Source: Methylophilus sp. Leaf416 (GTDB lineage: Bacteria > Pseudomonadota > Gammaproteobacteria > Burkholderiales > Methylophilaceae). From it: 64,000 bases of DNA. Position numbers and translations under genes: made by a program. A model generated the notes under the pieces. It did no database searches, had not been told where the DNA came from, and worked only from the letters and a program-made list of their open reading frames with translations. The stretch spans positions 125,225-189,224 of the forward strand of contig NZ_LMQS01000001.1 in the NCBI RefSeq assembly GCF_001424665.1, read 5' to 3'. The stretch's first letter is position 1, and every line of letters begins with the position of its first letter. Positions 17,100-26,688 of this stretch are shown here, in pieces.

Positions 17100-18752
17100 A
17101 TGGCAAAATTAACGACGCATCCTAGCTGGCACGCGCTGAACCAGCATCAAAGTGATATCCGCAATGTTCAAATGCGCGATTTGTTTAAACAAAACCCAAA
17201 ACGTTTCGAAGAATTCAGTTTAAATGTAGATGGCATCCTGCTGGACTATTCCAAACATCGCATCACTCAACAAACCTTATCGCTGCTGTTCCAACTGGCC
17301 CGTGACTCTAAAATAGAGACTTGGCGCGACCGCATGTTCAGTGGTGAAAAAATCAACATCACCGAAAATCGTGCCGTGCTTCACACTGCCCTGCGCAACC
17401 GCAGCAATACACCGATTGAAGTCGATGGAAAAGATGTAATGCCGGAAGTGAATGCTGTACTTGCGCATATGCGTACATTCACTGAACAAGTGCGCAGCGG
17501 TCAATGGACTGGCTACACCGGCAAACGCATTACTGATATCGTGAATATTGGTATTGGTGGCTCAGATCTTGGTCCGGTAATGGCTTGTGATGCATTGAAA
17601 CCATATGCCAGCCCTGATTTGAAAGCACACTCTGTTTCAAATATCGATGGCGCACACCTGATTCGCGCCCTTGAGCAATGCAACCCCGAAACTACACTGT
17701 TTATTGTGGCTTCTAAAACTTTCACCACTCAGGAAACCATGACCAATGCGCACTCCTCACGTCGCTGGTTCCTTGAGGCTGCCAAAGATGAGCAACACAT
17801 TGCCAAGCACTTTGTAGCATTATCTACGAACGCCAAAGCTGTAGAAGCATTCGGTATTGACCCGGACAACATGTTTGCATTCTGGGACTGGGTTGGCGGA
17901 CGTTATTCGCTATGGTCTGCCATTGGCTTATCTATTGCCCTGTATGTAGGCATGGATAATTTTGAACAGTTGCTGGCCGGTGGTCACGCCATGGACCAGC
18001 ATTTCAAAACCGCGCCGCTGGAACAAAATATGCCAGTGATTATGGCGTTGCTTGGTATCTGGTATAACAACTTCTTCCACGTCGATACGCATGCAATTTT
18101 GCCTTACGATCAGGGCATGTCGCGCTTTGCGGCTTACCTGCAACAGGCAGATATGGAAAGTAACGGCAAATTCATCTGCCGTGACGGTAGCCGCGTCAGC
18201 TATAAAACCGGCCCGGTCATCTGGGGCGAAGCTGGCACGAATGGCCAGCATGCCTTTTACCAGTTGATTCATCAGGGTACACAAATGGTCCCGGCTGACT
18301 TTTTGATGCCGGTAAAAAGCCATTACAAAGTCGGCAGCCCGGATGACCAGCATCACAAGATTTTGCTGGCTAACTTCTTGGCGCAAACACAGGCATTGAT
18401 GCTGGGTAAAACCCGCGAAGAAGCCCGTGCAGAATTGGTCAAGCAAGACTTTAGCGGCAAAGCGTTAGAAGACTTGTTGCCGCATAAAGTGTTTGAAGGT
18501 AACCGCCCGACCACATCTATCATGTTTGAGCAACTAACGCCATTTACATTGGGTAAATTGATCGCCATGTATGAGCACAAGATTTTTGTGCAAGGCATCA
18601 TTTGGGACATTAACAGCTATGATCAATGGGGCGTGGAATATGGCAAACAGATTGCCAGTCAAATCCTGCCATTGCTGAACAATAATGATGCGATCACCTG
18701 CTTTGATAGCTCCACCAACGGACTCATCAATTACTCGAAGAAAAACGCGTAG
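17100..18752 (+). CDS. pgi: glucose-6-phosphate isomerase
   Basis: A 550-residue Pgi of the long proteobacterial form. Signatures are [32 protein letters not shown], the [13 protein letters not shown] signature, and [19 protein letters not shown] with the active-site His. It interconverts glucose-6-phosphate and fructose-6-phosphate. In a ribulose monophosphate methylotroph this step links newly made fructose-6-phosphate to glucose-6-phosphate for oxidation or glycogen storage, which fits its place beside glgB; this pathway reading is inference from the methylotroph context. A strong terminator lies immediately after the gene. Confidence 0.97.
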   Translation: MAKLTTHPSWHALNQHQSDIRNVQMRDLFKQNPKRFEEFSLNVDGILLDYSKHRITQQTLSLLFQLARDSKIETWRDRMFSGEKINITENRAVLHTALRNRSNTPIEVDGKDVMPEVNAVLAHMRTFTEQVRSGQWTGYTGKRITDIVNIGIGGSDLGPVMACDALKPYASPDLKAHSVSNIDGAHLIRALEQCNPETTLFIVASKTFTTQETMTNAHSSRRWFLEAAKDEQHIAKHFVALSTNAKAVEAFGIDPDNMFAFWDWVGGRYSLWSAIGLSIALYVGMDNFEQLLAGGHAMDQHFKTAPLEQNMPVIMALLGIWYNNFFHVDTHAILPYDQGMSRFAAYLQQADMESNGKFICRDGSRVSYKTGPVIWGEAGTNGQHAFYQLIHQGTQMVPADFLMPVKSHYKVGSPDDQHHKILLANFLAQTQALMLGKTREEARAELVKQDFSGKALEDLLPHKVFEGNRPTTSIMFEQLTPFTLGKLIAMYEHKIFVQGIIWDINSYDQWGVEYGKQIASQILPLLNNNDAITCFDSSTNGLINYSKKNA

Positions 18753-18767
18753 TTAATTGTTATTAAA

Positions 18768-18799
18768 ATAAAAAAGGCCTTTTAAAAGGCCTTTTTTAT
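18768..18799. terminator. intrinsic terminator between pgi and response regulator gene
   Basis: GGCC at 18776-18779 and 18788-18791 sit in a fully palindromic A-tract/GGCC/T-tract structure, with A runs on the left and T runs on the right. It can terminate from both sides and lies between convergent genes. Confidence 0.85.
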
Positions 18800-18808
18800 T
18801 ACTAAACT

Positions 18809-19453
18809 CTATTCAACCAGCTGGTTCTTGATTGCATAATGCGTAATATCTGCATTATGTTTCAGATTCATTTTCTCAAGTAAACGCGTGCGGTACATAC
18901 TTACGGTTTTCACTGACAAAGCTAATTTATCCGCAATTTCACTGACGGATAGACCTGAAGCAATCATACGCATTACCTGAAACTCACGATCAGACAAAGA
19001 CTCATGTAATGCAGCTGCATGTTCATTACCGACCTGTTCGGCCAGAATTTCCGCCACATTGGCGGTAATATATTTCCTGCCTTTAGCCAGAGTGTGGATG
19101 GCAGTAAGTAACTCCTCAGAAGCGGTATGTTTGCACAGGTAGCCGGAAGCACCTGAGCGTATAGATCGCACCGCATATTGGTCTTCCATATACATGGATA
19201 ACATCAGGACATTCAATGCCGCATTTTCACGCTTAATCAGTTTTAGCGCTTCAATGCCGGTTTTATCTGGAAGCGAAATATCCAGCAACATCACATCCGC
19301 TTCAATTTCACGCACACATTTAAGGGCTTGCGCCACATTTTCCGCTTCACCAACGACGTCAATATCACCACTCGCCACCAATATCTGTTTAATGCCAGAG
19401 CGCAGAATGGCGTGGTCATCGACGATGATGACTCTGATTTTTTTAGTATCCAA
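18809..19453 (-). CDS. NarL/FixJ-family response regulator
   Basis: The 214-residue protein has a receiver domain (1-120) with acidic pair Asp12-Asp13, phospho-acceptor Asp58 in VMLLDISLPDKTG and a lysine in GYLCKHT, then a LuxR-type helix-turn-helix (about 148-205, LSDREFQVMRMIASGLSVSEIADKL-type). It is expected to bind DNA after phosphorylation by the histidine kinase encoded 64 bases upstream on the same strand. The pair resembles the UvrY/UhpA group, but its target genes are not visible. No output beyond DNA binding is indicated. Confidence 0.92.
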   Translation of the reverse strand: MDTKKIRVIIVDDHAILRSGIKQILVASGDIDVVGEAENVAQALKCVREIEADVMLLDISLPDKTGIEALKLIKRENAALNVLMLSMYMEDQYAVRSIRSGASGYLCKHTASEELLTAIHTLAKGRKYITANVAEILAEQVGNEHAAALHESLSDREFQVMRMIASGLSVSEIADKLALSVKTVSMYRTRLLEKMNLKHNADITHYAIKNQLVE

Positions 19454-19517
19454 ACCGTTCCCTCATTATTTCCCTGGTTCTGTGCTAAATATCTAAGTAA
19501 AACATATTTAAGTCATC

Positions 19518-20636
19518 TCAAAGTGCAACAGTACGCACTGGCGCTTGTACGCGGATTAAAGTGCCTTTACCCTGCGCAGGGGATTCGATATAGCACTCTC
19601 CTCCAAAAGCGGCTGCGCGCTCCTGCATTCCCCTCAAGCCAAAAGAATTCGGCTTTATTTTATCAGCTGGTGCGATGCCAATGCCATTATCAGCTATGGT
19701 CATGAATAACTCTTCTTCAACCCTGTTCAATTCTACCCGTACTTCATCGGCTTGCGCGTATTTCGCTATATTAGATAAGGCTTCCTGACAGATACGGAAT
19801 AAGGCCATCGATTTATCGTGGTCGCATTCCAGCTCTTCACAATTAGTAATGAACCTTGCCTTCAAGCCCAATTGTTTTTTGAATTGATTCACTTGCCATT
19901 CTAGTGCATCTACCAAGCCCAGATCGAGGATATTAGGTCGCAGGTTACCGGAAATACGGTGCACGGAATCGAATGTCTGGTTCACAATCGCTTGCAGCAT
20001 GGTTGCCTGCTCAATATCTACCGGTGAGCCATTCTGAATTTTCTGGATAATCGTTGAAAGACCGAGTTTCATCGCCGTCATATTGCCACCCAGGTCATCA
20101 TGAATTTCGCGTGCGATGCTGACACGCTCCTGCTCTTTTACCTGGTTTAAATGAGCGGTAAGTGCCTGCAAATCTTTCCTGGCCTGCTCGATTTCCAGTT
20201 TTTCCTGCTTGCTCTGGCTGATATTAAGCATAATGCCATCCCATTGCACAGCACCCTGCCCCAGGGCCTGTATGGTGGCGCGGATATTAACCCACTTCAT
20301 GTCCTGCCAGTCGGCAATCCAGATTTTACCTTCCCAATCAAGCCGTTTATGTTGACGGGCAGATTGTTGCAGCTTGTGCTTTAGCTGGCTGGCGGACTTT
20401 TCATCCATAGCATTGAAAAAAGCCTGCACATTTTTCAGCAGTGCGGCGGCGGGAATGCCCAATAACGCTTCACAGCCTTCGCTCAGATAGGTAAATACGA
20501 TTTGCGCATCAGCAGTCATGTGCATTTGAAAGACCAGACCGGGGATGCTGGAAACAATGGCTGAAAATCTGCGCTCGCTTTCTTGCAAGGCATCTTTGAC
20601 GCTATCGACAGGGAGATCAGTGGTAGGGCTAGTCAC
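19518..20636 (-). CDS. soluble PAS-domain histidine kinase (HisKA_3 type)
   Basis: With the GTG start at 20636 the protein has 372 residues. A PAS-like sensor occupies about residues 20-150 (ESERRFSAIVSSIPGLVFQM start), a short coiled coil leads into the HisKA_3 dimerisation helix with the phospho-accepting His in AREIHDDLGGNMTAMKLGL, and a HATPase_c domain ends with DNGIGIAPAD and SFGLRGMQERAAAFGG. No membrane segment is present, so the signal is cytoplasmic. GTG 20636 is preferred because GAGG lies six bases upstream; the ATG at 20660 lacks a ribosome site. The response regulator encoded downstream is the likely partner. Confidence 0.88.
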   Translation of the reverse strand: MTSPTTDLPVDSVKDALQESERRFSAIVSSIPGLVFQMHMTADAQIVFTYLSEGCEALLGIPAAALLKNVQAFFNAMDEKSASQLKHKLQQSARQHKRLDWEGKIWIADWQDMKWVNIRATIQALGQGAVQWDGIMLNISQSKQEKLEIEQARKDLQALTAHLNQVKEQERVSIAREIHDDLGGNMTAMKLGLSTIIQKIQNGSPVDIEQATMLQAIVNQTFDSVHRISGNLRPNILDLGLVDALEWQVNQFKKQLGLKARFITNCEELECDHDKSMALFRICQEALSNIAKYAQADEVRVELNRVEEELFMTIADNGIGIAPADKIKPNSFGLRGMQERAAAFGGECYIESPAQGKGTLIRVQAPVRTVAL

Positions 20637-20757
20637 AGTGCACCTCGTGTAAGATGCCAATTAGCATACCATGACACTTGCAAAAGTGGGTATGCTTTAC
20701 AGAACGGCTAGGCGTTAGGCCTTGATTGCGCTGGAGCTGAAATTAACTAAAAATATA

Positions 20758-22581
20758 TCAGGCCTGATTTTGCCGTAAATCTATATCTGTCATGACCCGG
20801 TTTTTACCGCTTTTTTTCGCCAGGTACATGGCCTGGTCAGCGCGTAATAAAATCGATGCCACGTCATCTTCTTCCTGGAATAGCGCCACACCCGCACTGA
20901 ATGTAATCAGCAACTTCTGGTTATTACCTAAAAAATACTCTTTGGTAAGGGCGCGTTGCAAACGGCTCATGGTCGTCACCGCCTCTTCCAGATTGGTATT
21001 GGGCAGTATGACCACGAACTCTTCGCCACCCATGCGGGTGACGATATCCGTTGGCCGTACCGTGCGTTTTACCACACTAGCCAGGTGCTTCAATGCAGTA
21101 TCGCCAGCTGCATGGCCGTGCTGATCATTCAAGAATTTGAAATTATCAATATCAAGCAGCGCGACGCTTAGCGGCTCGCCATTTCGGCGATAACGGGCTA
21201 TTTCAGTGCTAAAAGCTTCGTCCATACCCCGGCGGTTCAGGACGCCGGTTAATTGGTCAATCCGCACGACTTCGCTGAGCTGGGTCAGTTCATCTTGCAG
21301 CTTTAAGATACGTTGCTGTGTGTCGCTGGCAACACGTTGCTGATTCAGCAGATCATCGCGAGAACGCATAATGTCGGTTTGCATAACCGAGGTGTCACGC
21401 ATTAATAAATTGACTAACTCATTGATTTTAATCAGATCGTCCGTTTGTGAAAGTTGCTGCGCATAGCTTTCAATCTTGCCGCCATACAACTCGCTGGCGT
21501 CACCCATGTATTTCAGTTTATCGATAAATGAACTGATCAGGGTTTTAAAGGAATTTCTCGCTTCAATCAGGCTATGTTTCAACAAGCCCTGTTTGTAGAT
21601 GACTTCTTTCAAGCTTTTTTCGGCCAGCTTAAGCTTGGCACGATCCAACGGACCACCAATGATCGATTGCACGGCATAGACCTGGCCGCTTAACCAGCTA
21701 TCATCCGCCACCAGCTCGCCTATGTTGGAAAGCAGCAAATGCAGCAGGTCAATAATGTCGCCACGCACATCGTCTTCTTTAGCGCCTATTACCTCTACGC
21801 GTAGTAACAAAGCTTTAAGTGATTTAGCCAGAGCCTCCCACTCTTTGACTTTTTTTGCGCGCTCTGTGCTTTCTTGTAAAGCAACTGCTTCGGATTGCAA
21901 ATCCGGATAACCCTCAAGCCTGGGGATTAACCCAAGATGCAATGTCTGTTTCAACAAGGTTTGTAAAATAGTATAGGCACTGTGGAATTGCTGCACCTCA
22001 CCAGGTAATTCTTCTTTGGTCAAAGGCTCAATAGCCGCCGGGGCAGCAATTACAGCCGTATTGTCTTTTGATTCGGGAGCAGCAGTTACCCCTTCAACTC
22101 GGGCATCTGCGGGCAACCAGTTATTCGCCATGCCAAGCAATTTTTCAGACAAGGTGTCGTCATTACCAAAATTGATTAGCACACGCTCAAGCATTTCACG
22201 TTTTTTGCCTAAGTCCATGCCTGTACGTTTGTCATCCCAGCCTTGCATCAAGGTGCGGATCGCTTTAGGCCATTTGGTGGAATGGCTAAGTTGTTGCAAC
22301 ATTGCCTCTTTTAGCAAGTCTGCCAGCCCTTGCCAGTTGTCCTGCTTTAATACTTTTTCCCAACGGTTAACCCAGTTGGTTTGCTCCATAGAATCATGTG
22401 GTAACTGCTTTAATGCTTTACGCAAAGCAGATGCAGCATCTTCTTTGGCCGGTTTTCCAGAAATTTCCAGATAAATCTGTGCGTAATTATCCGGCGTTGG
22501 TTCCACGCGGCGAACCGCCATTTGCTTGATGGTTTCACGAGCAATTTCCGATGCAGTCATGGAGTATCCATTCGTTGCCAT
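20758..22581 (-). CDS. diguanylate cyclase with alpha-helical N-terminal region
   Basis: The 607-residue protein ends in an intact GGDEF domain: DIDNFKFLNDQHGHAAGD, the active-site GGEEF (518-522) and an inhibitory I-site RPTD (509-512). It should make cyclic di-GMP from GTP and be subject to product inhibition. The N-terminal 430 residues are mostly helical and charged with no membrane segment; the opening ARETIKQMAVRRVEPTPDNYAQIY resembles an N-terminal block found in other proteobacterial diguanylate cyclases, function unknown. A second start at 22560 (MTASEI) has a GGA six bases upstream and may be the real one. It lies next to a two-component system on the same strand, but with a 97-base gap. 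Confidence 0.9.
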   Translation of the reverse strand: MATNGYSMTASEIARETIKQMAVRRVEPTPDNYAQIYLEISGKPAKEDAASALRKALKQLPHDSMEQTNWVNRWEKVLKQDNWQGLADLLKEAMLQQLSHSTKWPKAIRTLMQGWDDKRTGMDLGKKREMLERVLINFGNDDTLSEKLLGMANNWLPADARVEGVTAAPESKDNTAVIAAPAAIEPLTKEELPGEVQQFHSAYTILQTLLKQTLHLGLIPRLEGYPDLQSEAVALQESTERAKKVKEWEALAKSLKALLLRVEVIGAKEDDVRGDIIDLLHLLLSNIGELVADDSWLSGQVYAVQSIIGGPLDRAKLKLAEKSLKEVIYKQGLLKHSLIEARNSFKTLISSFIDKLKYMGDASELYGGKIESYAQQLSQTDDLIKINELVNLLMRDTSVMQTDIMRSRDDLLNQQRVASDTQQRILKLQDELTQLSEVVRIDQLTGVLNRRGMDEAFSTEIARYRRNGEPLSVALLDIDNFKFLNDQHGHAAGDTALKHLASVVKRTVRPTDIVTRMGGEEFVVILPNTNLEEAVTTMSRLQRALTKEYFLGNNQKLLITFSAGVALFQEEDDVASILLRADQAMYLAKKSGKNRVMTDIDLRQNQA

Positions 22582-22752
22582 AATATTTGTTACCGCGTAA
22601 ATTTATAGAAAATAAAGCACATTGTGAAGTGAAATCCGGTGAATCGATGTGACCATAAGAAGGCAGATTGCCTGTTATTTTTTAGCTATGCCGTTTATGC
22701 TTTTTAAGACATAACTTTTTAAAAACTCAGCCATGCTAGCCGGCTTTTGCGA

Positions 22753-22758
22753 TACAAT
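22753..22758 (+). promoter_or_regulatory. -10 box of the SRP RNA gene
   Basis: TACAAT ends six bases before the first paired base of the 4.5S RNA (22765), the right distance for a sigma70 start. No good -35 hexamer is visible. Confidence 0.5.
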
Positions 22759-22762
22759 AGCG

Positions 22763-22862
22763 CCGGCGGGCCTCCCCGCATTGTAAGATAGCCAACCTGG
22801 TCAGATGCGGAAGCAAGCAGCCACAACTGTCAAGCAAGTGCCGGGGGTCGGGCTCGCCCCTT
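22763..22862 (+). ncRNA. ffs: 4.5S signal recognition particle RNA
   Basis: The apical domain CTGGTCAGATGCGGAAGCAAGC, shown here only in part by its GGAA tetraloop at 22809-22812, matches the universal SRP RNA domain IV, with the symmetric GCAGCC side and the AACCTGGTCA side. Compared with E. coli, the second pair below the tetraloop is swapped from C-G to G-C, a compensatory change that supports a folded RNA. The outer stem pairs GGCG (22765-22768) with CGCC (22855-22858), and CCCCG (22774-22778) with CGGGG. About 95-100 nt is the usual bacterial size. It binds Ffh and guides membrane proteins to the translocon. It sits directly upstream of dnaX, a common bacterial arrangement. Confidence 0.93.
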
Positions 22863-22991
22863 TCTGTATTGTCATTCCGGCATTTTTCTAATGTGTTCCT
22901 TTCAAAGATTAGTTGAGAGATGTGCACATAATCAGGCAATTTAGGCTAAAGTATTGGTTTGCCTCATGACATTTAATCAATAGAGTACGCA

Positions 22992-24746
22992 ATGTCTTAC
23001 CAAGTGCTGGCGCGCAAATGGCGCCCAAAATCCTTTAGCAGTCTGGTCGGACAAGACCATGTGGTTCAAGCGCTAAGCAATGCGCTAAGCCAGCAAAGAC
23101 TGCACCACGCCTATCTGTTTACCGGTACCCGTGGCGTTGGTAAAACTACCCTTTCTCGAATCCTGGCCAAATCATTAAATTGCGCCACCGGCATCACGGC
23201 GACGCCTTGTGGTGAATGTGATGCCTGCCGTGCGATTGATATTGGCCGCTATGTTGATTATGTGGAAATGGATGCCGCGTCCAACCGCGGCATAGCAGAT
23301 ATGGTCAGCCTGCTGGAGCAGGCCATTTATGCGCCTTCTGCTGGCCGCTTCAAAGTCTACATGATTGATGAAGTACACATGCTGACCAAAGAAGCATTTA
23401 ACGCCATGCTGAAAACGCTGGAAGAACCGCCAGCACATGTCAAATTTATCCTGGCAACGACTGATCCGCAAAAAGTACCGGTCACGATTCTTTCACGCTG
23501 TTTGCAATTTAATTTGCGTCAAATGGCGAGCAGTACCATTACAGCCCATTTACAGGATGTGCTTGGTCAGGAACAAATTACGTTTGAAGCCCCAGCTTTG
23601 CAACTGATTGCGCGCGCCGCCAATGGCAGTATGCGTGACGCCTTGTCGCTCACAGATCAAGCGATTGCCTATGGCAATCAGTCAGTGCGTGAAACCGATG
23701 TTCGCAGTATGCTGGGGGCGATTGACCAGAGCTATCTGTATGAATTATTACGTGCCCTGATTGCAAACGATGCACCAGCCTTGTTAGATATTGCGCAGCA
23801 AATGGATTCCCGCAGCATAGGTTTTGAAAGCGCGTTAAAAGACCTGGCAGCGTTATTACACCTGCTTGCAATTGCCCAGCATAACCCTCAGGCCATTGCA
23901 GATGACCATCCGGAACGTCGGACCCTGCTGGAGCTTTCATCGCAGCTCTCAGCAGAAATGCTGCAACTGTATTACCAGATCAGCATTTTGGGGCATAGGG
24001 ATATCGGGCTTGCGCCAGATGCGTATGCAGGTTTCACCATGACACTATTACGGATGCTGGCTTTTAAAGCAGACGCAATGGCGCCCACTTCAGCGGCTCC
24101 TGCCGGCAATGCCGGGTCAACCGAAAATAATGCTCGCGCCACATCTGCCAGTGGTGGCGCACGCGCCGCGCTGGCGCAAAGCCGTCAGGCAGCGGCTCAA
24201 AATGTTCAGCAAGAACCGGCGAGTACAACGCCTGTTGGCCTGATGGAAACGACTATTTCTGTCACTGAGGCTGCAGTCATCAATCAGCCGGTGATCGAAA
24301 GTCCACAGACTGAAGAACCAGCGCCTGCACAGCCAGTCAGTAACAATGAAGCAGAGACAGTAAACTGGGATGGCAACTGGCGATCCTTAGTAGAAAATCA
24401 TTTAAGTAAACTAGGGCTGGTGCGGGCATTAGCACAAAATTGCGAACTGGTATCTTATGATGCAGATCAAATGACACTACGCATCGGTGACGCACACAAA
24501 CATCTTGCCAGCACTAATTACCTGGATAAACTGAACAGTGCCTTGAACAACTATTTTGGCCGCCGGATCAAACTGACTATCCAGGTGGGACAAGAAGCCA
24601 ATACACCGGCCAGACAGATGGCAGTAGAAAAAGCTGAATTACAGGATCAAGCCAAAGACGCCATACTGAGCGACCACTTTGTGCAGGGTCTGATGCAGGA
24701 AATGGGTGCGACCATTGTGCCCAACTCGATTAAACCTCTACATTAA
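22992..24746 (+). CDS. dnaX: DNA polymerase III subunit gamma/tau
   Basis: A 584-residue tau-type protein. It shows the AAA+ Walker A GTRGVGKTTLSRILAK, the four-cysteine zinc site (CGECDACR plus an upstream Cys), Walker B MIDEVHML, the sensor/arginine finger region TILSRCLQF, and a Pro/Ala/Thr-rich linker (about 360-450) before the C-terminal domain. It is the ATPase and organiser of the clamp loader. The first residues MSYQVLARKWRPKSF are diagnostic. I saw no A-AAA-AAG slippery site followed by a hairpin in the linker, so there is no evidence for a programmed frameshift gamma form. It is the first gene of dnaX-ybaB-recR. Confidence 0.97.
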   Translation: MSYQVLARKWRPKSFSSLVGQDHVVQALSNALSQQRLHHAYLFTGTRGVGKTTLSRILAKSLNCATGITATPCGECDACRAIDIGRYVDYVEMDAASNRGIADMVSLLEQAIYAPSAGRFKVYMIDEVHMLTKEAFNAMLKTLEEPPAHVKFILATTDPQKVPVTILSRCLQFNLRQMASSTITAHLQDVLGQEQITFEAPALQLIARAANGSMRDALSLTDQAIAYGNQSVRETDVRSMLGAIDQSYLYELLRALIANDAPALLDIAQQMDSRSIGFESALKDLAALLHLLAIAQHNPQAIADDHPERRTLLELSSQLSAEMLQLYYQISILGHRDIGLAPDAYAGFTMTLLRMLAFKADAMAPTSAAPAGNAGSTENNARATSASGGARAALAQSRQAAAQNVQQEPASTTPVGLMETTISVTEAAVINQPVIESPQTEEPAPAQPVSNNEAETVNWDGNWRSLVENHLSKLGLVRALAQNCELVSYDADQMTLRIGDAHKHLASTNYLDKLNSALNNYFGRRIKLTIQVGQEANTPARQMAVEKAELQDQAKDAILSDHFVQGLMQEMGATIVPNSIKPLH

Positions 24747-24770
24747 CCACATCAAATTTAGGAGCATACG

Positions 24771-25079
24771 ATGATGAAAGGTGGCATGGGCAATATGATG
24801 AAACAGGCCCAGATGATGCAAGCCAATATGCAAAAGGCGCAAGCCGAACTGGCATTGACTGAAGTTGAAGGCATTGCCAGCAATGGTTTGGTCAAAGTGA
24901 CTATGACCTGTAGCAACGATGTCAAACGCATCCAGATCGATGACTCAGTCATGGACGACAAGGAAACACTGGAAGACTTGATCCTGATCGCTTTAAAGGA
25001 CGGCAAAGCAAAGGCCGAAGCCACTTCTTCTGCCAAAATGAGTGGCATGATGCCAGCTGGTTTTAAATTACCGTTTTAA
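24771..25079 (+). CDS. nucleoid-associated protein, YbaB/EbfC family
   Basis: A 102-residue protein with the Met/Gly/Gln-rich N-terminus ([21 protein letters not shown]) and the [14 protein letters not shown] and [27 protein letters not shown] blocks of the YbaB/EbfC family. The fold is a small tweezer-like DNA-binding dimer. The start is supported by TAGGAG about seven bases upstream of a doubled ATG. The dnaX-ybaB-recR order is conserved across many bacteria and suggests a role linked to DNA replication and repair, though the cellular function of the family is not settled. Confidence 0.95.
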   Translation: MMKGGMGNMMKQAQMMQANMQKAQAELALTEVEGIASNGLVKVTMTCSNDVKRIQIDDSVMDDKETLEDLILIALKDGKAKAEATSSAKMSGMMPAGFKLPF

Positions 25080-25094
25080 ACCGGAACCGCGCGC

Positions 25095-25694
25095 TTGAAC
25101 TCACCCGCAGTCCTTGAACAACTGATTAATGCCCTGCGCTGCCTGCCTGGAGTGGGGCCTAAATCTTCTACCCGAATGGCTTACCATTTGCTGCAACGTG
25201 ACCGGGAAGGCGCCCAGCGTCTGGCCGCCAGCTTGCAACAGGCCCTGGATAAGCTGGCGCATTGCGACTATTGCAATAATTTCAGCGAGCATGCGGTATG
25301 CAGCCTTTGCCAGGATAGCCACAGAGACAAATCCTCGCTATGTGTGGTGGAGATGCCTACCGACCTGATGATGCTGGAAAATACACGTAGCTACCAGGGC
25401 CAATATTTTGTACTCATGGGTAAGCTCTCTCCCATGGATGGTATAGGCCCGAAAGATATTCATCTGGATAAACTGCTCAAGCGAGCACAAGATAACCTGG
25501 TTGAGGAAGTCATTCTTGCTACCAACTTCACTTCTGAAGGTGAAGCTACTGCTCATTACATCGGCCAAATGCTAAAATCCAGAGGCATTAAAGTCAGCCG
25601 GATCGCTCGCGGCCTGCCGATGGGTGGCGAAATTGAATATGTGGATAGCGGAACGCTTTCAACCGCCCTGCTAGAGAGAAAAATGGTAACTTGA
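25095..25694 (+). CDS. recR: recombination mediator RecR
   Basis: The 199-residue protein has the helix-hairpin-helix [20 protein letters not shown], the zinc finger [16 protein letters not shown] and the Toprim domain opening [16 protein letters not shown], ending with the [20 protein letters not shown] block. RecR with RecO and RecF loads RecA on gapped DNA. The start is TTG at 25095; it is the only position that gives the normal N-terminus ([13 protein letters not shown]), and it lies 15 bases after the stop of the ybaB-type gene. A GGAACC lies upstream as a weak ribosome site. Third gene of dnaX-ybaB-recR. Confidence 0.95.
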   Translation: MNSPAVLEQLINALRCLPGVGPKSSTRMAYHLLQRDREGAQRLAASLQQALDKLAHCDYCNNFSEHAVCSLCQDSHRDKSSLCVVEMPTDLMMLENTRSYQGQYFVLMGKLSPMDGIGPKDIHLDKLLKRAQDNLVEEVILATNFTSEGEATAHYIGQMLKSRGIKVSRIARGLPMGGEIEYVDSGTLSTALLERKMVT

Positions 25695-25853
25695 GCCCAC
25701 ATGCACTTTCCAAAATTTTAATCCTCCTCCATCAAACCTTCTCCATCCCAGTCAACTAATTCCTACAGGAATTTAAGCTTAAACCTATTAAGCTACCAGA
25801 CATGAATCCCTATAGTGACGCATTGCGTTACTTTTCCAATAAGGAGTCATGAG

Positions 25854-26381
25854 ATGAGATTAGACAAATTACAAGTTTCTGTATTAAGCGTCATATTGAC
25901 AGGGTTTTTACAATGTTCTTATAGTTGGGCAGCTGGGGCCGCCGCCGGAGGCGCAGCTGGGGCTGCTGGTGCAGGAACCGTAGGTGCAAGTCCTGCCGGT
26001 ACAACAGGTGGAGTAACGAATGGTACTGTTGGCAATGGCGCAACAACAAATGGCGTATCCCCCAATGGTGCCACGCCAAATGCAACTGGAGCTGGATCAA
26101 CAGGAACTGGCAATCCAGGCGTTATACCTCCGGCCAGACCGACTGTTAATCCGAATCAGCCGGCTTCCCCGACTGGTCAAGACCTAAATCCAACCACGAA
26201 TCCGGGTAGAAAAGATATGAACCGTGTAGATCCTAATACACGTGATACCCGTGCCAGAAATAGTATGAATAATTCCACTACAACCGTGCCACCCGTTCCA
26301 AACAATGGCTGTTATTCTGTAGCTGGTCAGCCTACTTCCGGAGGTAGCGACTGTGTACCAACTGACGCTACATCCCGTTAA
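25854..26381 (+). CDS. secreted Gly/Ala/Thr/Asn-rich low-complexity protein
   Basis: The 175-residue protein begins with a signal-peptide-like segment (MRLDKLQVSVLSVILTGFL, cleavage near YSWAA) and continues as low-complexity Gly-Ala-rich then Thr-Gly-Asn-Pro-rich sequence, ending in a region with two cysteines (NNGCYSVAG and GSDCVP). I do not recognise a family. It is probably exported and largely unstructured. ATG 25854 is chosen because AAGGAG ends seven bases upstream; a frame-open region extends further upstream but has no reason to be translated. The gene stands alone, downstream of recR after about 160 bases and ahead of a terminator. Confidence 0.6.
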   Translation: MRLDKLQVSVLSVILTGFLQCSYSWAAGAAAGGAAGAAGAGTVGASPAGTTGGVTNGTVGNGATTNGVSPNGATPNATGAGSTGTGNPGVIPPARPTVNPNQPASPTGQDLNPTTNPGRKDMNRVDPNTRDTRARNSMNNSTTTVPPVPNNGCYSVAGQPTSGGSDCVPTDATSR

Positions 26382-26409
26382 AATAGACGCATCAAGATAG
26401 AGCCGTTAA

Positions 26410-26450
26410 ATAATAAAGCCAAGAAGTGATTCTTGGCCTTATTATTTTAT
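26410..26450. terminator. bidirectional terminator
   Basis: GCCAAGAA (26418-26425), a GTGA loop and TTCTTGGC (26430-26437), flanked by AATAAT and ATTATTTTATT. It lies between the secreted protein gene and the convergent CsbD gene. Confidence 0.8.
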
Positions 26451-26490
26451 TAAAACAAGTGGCTGTCACGCTGTACCGAGACAATAAGTA

Positions 26491-26688
26491 TCATTGATCA
26501 TATCCGATATCTCGCAGATTCTCTTCCACCTGTTCTTTAGCCAGTCCATAACGCTCCTGCAACTTACCTATCAAATATTCGGTATTACCTTCTGCCTCCT
26601 TAATTTCATCATCAGTCAATCTGCCCCATTTGGCTTTAATCCTACCGGCTAATTGCTTCCAGTCACCTTTTACAATATCTTCGTTCAT
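26491..26688 (-). CDS. CsbD-family stress protein
   Basis: A 65-residue protein with the family pattern: MNEDIVKGDWKQLAGRIKAKWGRLTDDE, then EAEGNTEYLIGKLQERYG and the KEQVEENLRD ending. CsbD proteins are small helical, abundant general-stress proteins whose molecular function is unclear. The start has a strong GAGGAG eight bases upstream. It is a single gene divergent from the EAL-protein gene across a long intergenic stretch. Confidence 0.9.
   Translation of the reverse strand: MNEDIVKGDWKQLAGRIKAKWGRLTDDEIKEAEGNTEYLIGKLQERYGLAKEQVEENLRDIGYDQ

Noticed and set aside
24060-24400. Programmed frameshift site in dnaX
   Set aside because: No A-AAA-AAG slippery sequence with a following hairpin was seen in the linker region.
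25815-25853. Earlier start for the Gly/Ala-rich secreted protein
   Set aside because: It would bury the AAGGAG ribosome site and put a hydrophilic stretch before the signal peptide.
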